Part shown: one piece after another, positions 62,525-64,000 of the stretch
Numbering within the stretch: position 1 is the first letter of the stretch
Layout: every line of letters begins with the position of its first letter
NCBI GenBank assembly: GCA_024138025.1
Contig: JAMXBD010001455.1
Span: 1 to 64,000 of the forward strand
Origin: Combretum micranthum
Lineage: Eukaryota > Streptophyta > Magnoliopsida > Myrtales > Combretaceae
DNA: 64,000 nt
Reading direction: 5' to 3'
The notes under the pieces: model-generated
Told to the model about the DNA's origin: nothing
The model's database searches: none
What the model saw: the letters and a program-made list of their open reading frames with translations, nothing else
Translations under genes and position numbers: made by a program

Positions 62525-64000
62525 TGCTCTCGTTGATTGGAACAACGCTGGTGGATACTAAGAGTCAACTTCAATCAAGTGATATGGAAATGCTCAAGAA
62601 TTCTTTGCAAGCCATCCATGAATCTTTAACTCAAATGACTACTAGGATAAACAAGCTTGAGTTGAATCAAAATCAATGAAAAGATCAAAATGGGGGTCAA
62701 ATTCAAGTTGATTTGTCATTTTCATAAGATGGTTCAAATATAGAAACTTTACTCAAGGATATAAAAACTAGAGATGCCAAAGTTTTCTAGAGAGGATGTT
62801 TTAGGATGGCTCTTTAAAGCGGATCATTTTTTTTACATTTCACAAGATTAAAGAAGAGCAAAGAATTACCATAGCAAGCTTTGCGCTTGAAAGTGATGCA
62901 TATAGCGGTATCATTTGATGTACAAGAATCACCAAATTAGTTCTTAGCCAAAATTCATAGAGGCCTTGTTTGCTAGATTTTTGGAACTTCTGCTTTTGAA
63001 GATATGCAAGGTTTGAGGCATTTGTGTCAGATCACCAATCAAAGTTTAAGGCATTAATCTAATAAAACAATTGGATTATCAAAGTCTTTCTAGATGAGTT
63101 GTTTCATATCTAGATTATTGCTTACAATAAGATGAGAAGTTCAAATATCCAAACCAAAATCAGTAATGGATGCCATTTGGTTCGCAAGAATGTATGAAGA
63201 CAAGTTTGTTGATTAATATGATATCCTATAACTACATTCTTCATCATCTTTTTCATATGAACCCCATTTTCAAAACCATGCTTCCAAAACCATATGCAAA
63301 TATAAACCAAACACAAGGCCATACACTTTAACCACAAACACAAACCCATAGACTATACTAAACCTCAAACACAAATTCAAACACATAACCTATCAAACCA
63401 ACCTTACCCATAAAAAAAAACTTGCAGAAGAAGAAATGTAGGTAATGAGAGACAAGGATTTATGCTATAACTGTGATGAGAAGTTTAGTAGAAATCATAA
63501 GTGTAAAGCATGTTTCGTGTCGCTTTTATGCGAGTCAAAAGATGTCGATATTCAGGAAGTTTCATGGTACATACCAAAGATGCAAGAACAAGTAGATGCA
63601 GTAGCTATCAGCTATCATGCAATGACAGGGGAATCTATGCTAGACACATTGCTTTTCCAAGCTGTCATTTCTAGAAATTTTTTCCAATATTGGTAAATAC
63701 TAGCAGTATACATAACTTTGTACAGAGTAGAGTGGCAAAAATATTTACGCTTTTACATCACACCATCCCCTAACTTTAATGTGATGGTAGGCAACAATCA
63801 ACAATTAAAATGTGAAGGCCAATGCACTGATATTAAGATTAGTATACAAGGACATAAATTTTTTGCCACTTTCTATGTCTAACTGATTCAAGGAACAGAT
63901 TTTGTATTAGAAGTATAATGGATGAAGAAACTTGGCTCTGTTACTATAGATTATAATGACCTTACTATGACATTTTGTTACAAGAGACTTTCTACAATTT
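62525..64000 (+). pseudogene. Degenerate gag and protease region of a Ty3/gypsy-like element, cut by the window edge
   Basis: Gag-like coding can be followed in broken frames from about 62555, with several in-frame stops and shifts; short recognisable parts are GTSAFED and RMYEDKF-like. A zinc knuckle of the plant gypsy type lies in the frame 63445-63696: CYNC, then seven residues, then His-Lys-Cys. A retroviral-type aspartic protease follows from about 63690 to the edge. Its catalytic Asp-Ser/Thr-Gly is changed to Asn-Thr-Ser (63694-63702), and two stops interrupt it. The end resembles the family motif VLGVQWL in altered form. Reverse transcriptase and integrase would lie beyond base 64000. 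The copy is dead. Confidence 0.7.

Overview
The window looks like AT-rich nuclear DNA of a flowering plant, probably a eudicot. It has GT/AG introns, a CYP40/SQUINT-type cyclophilin gene, plant phytocyanin genes and many plant-type transposable elements. Only three protein genes can be supported in 64 kb. No tRNA, rRNA, CRISPR or bacterial operon was recognised.

Layout. 1-9.4 kb: long LTR relics with termini like TGTAAACCCC...GGGGTTTACA. One is on the minus strand (left edge to 3580), a second minus-strand LTR start lies at 4764, and a plus-strand copy ends near 9357. The two main copies point away from each other, so this part is a large diverged inverted repeat. 12-16.4 kb: fold-back MITEs and one hAT-like relic. 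16.4-21 kb: a probable solo LTR of about 4.5 kb on the minus strand. 22.4-29 kb: a PBS relic, a hAT-like element and a cluster of fold-back MITEs, several with 9-bp target-site duplications. 29.3-34.3 kb: the CYP40 gene in eight exons with a heat-shock-element-like promoter motif. 35.5-41.5 kb: a hAT-like element, another fold-back MITE, a duplicated 200-bp segment and a decayed LTR. 42-54.7 kb: two paralogous cupredoxin (phytocyanin) genes with shared flanks, separated by an LTR relic and a nested transposon. 55.2-57.8 kb: three hAT-like elements almost end to end. 60.1 kb: a small fold-back element. 62.0 kb to the edge: the 5' LTR, gag and protease part of a dead Ty3/gypsy-like retrotransposon.

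Two gene-level results stand out. The CYP40 coding sequence lacks exactly one base at the start of exon 2; with it the protein would be 361 aa, the length I recall for Arabidopsis CYP40. The first cupredoxin copy has a net 2-base deletion that destroys its C-terminal copper-site and disulfide region, while the second copy is intact. The most striking non-genic result is the density of palindromic elements whose 8-bp (hAT-like) or 9-bp (Mutator-like) target duplications can still be read by eye. There are at least four unrelated fold-back families.

LTR boundaries were found by eye from termini, TATA boxes and shared segments, and are approximate unless a target duplication is cited.
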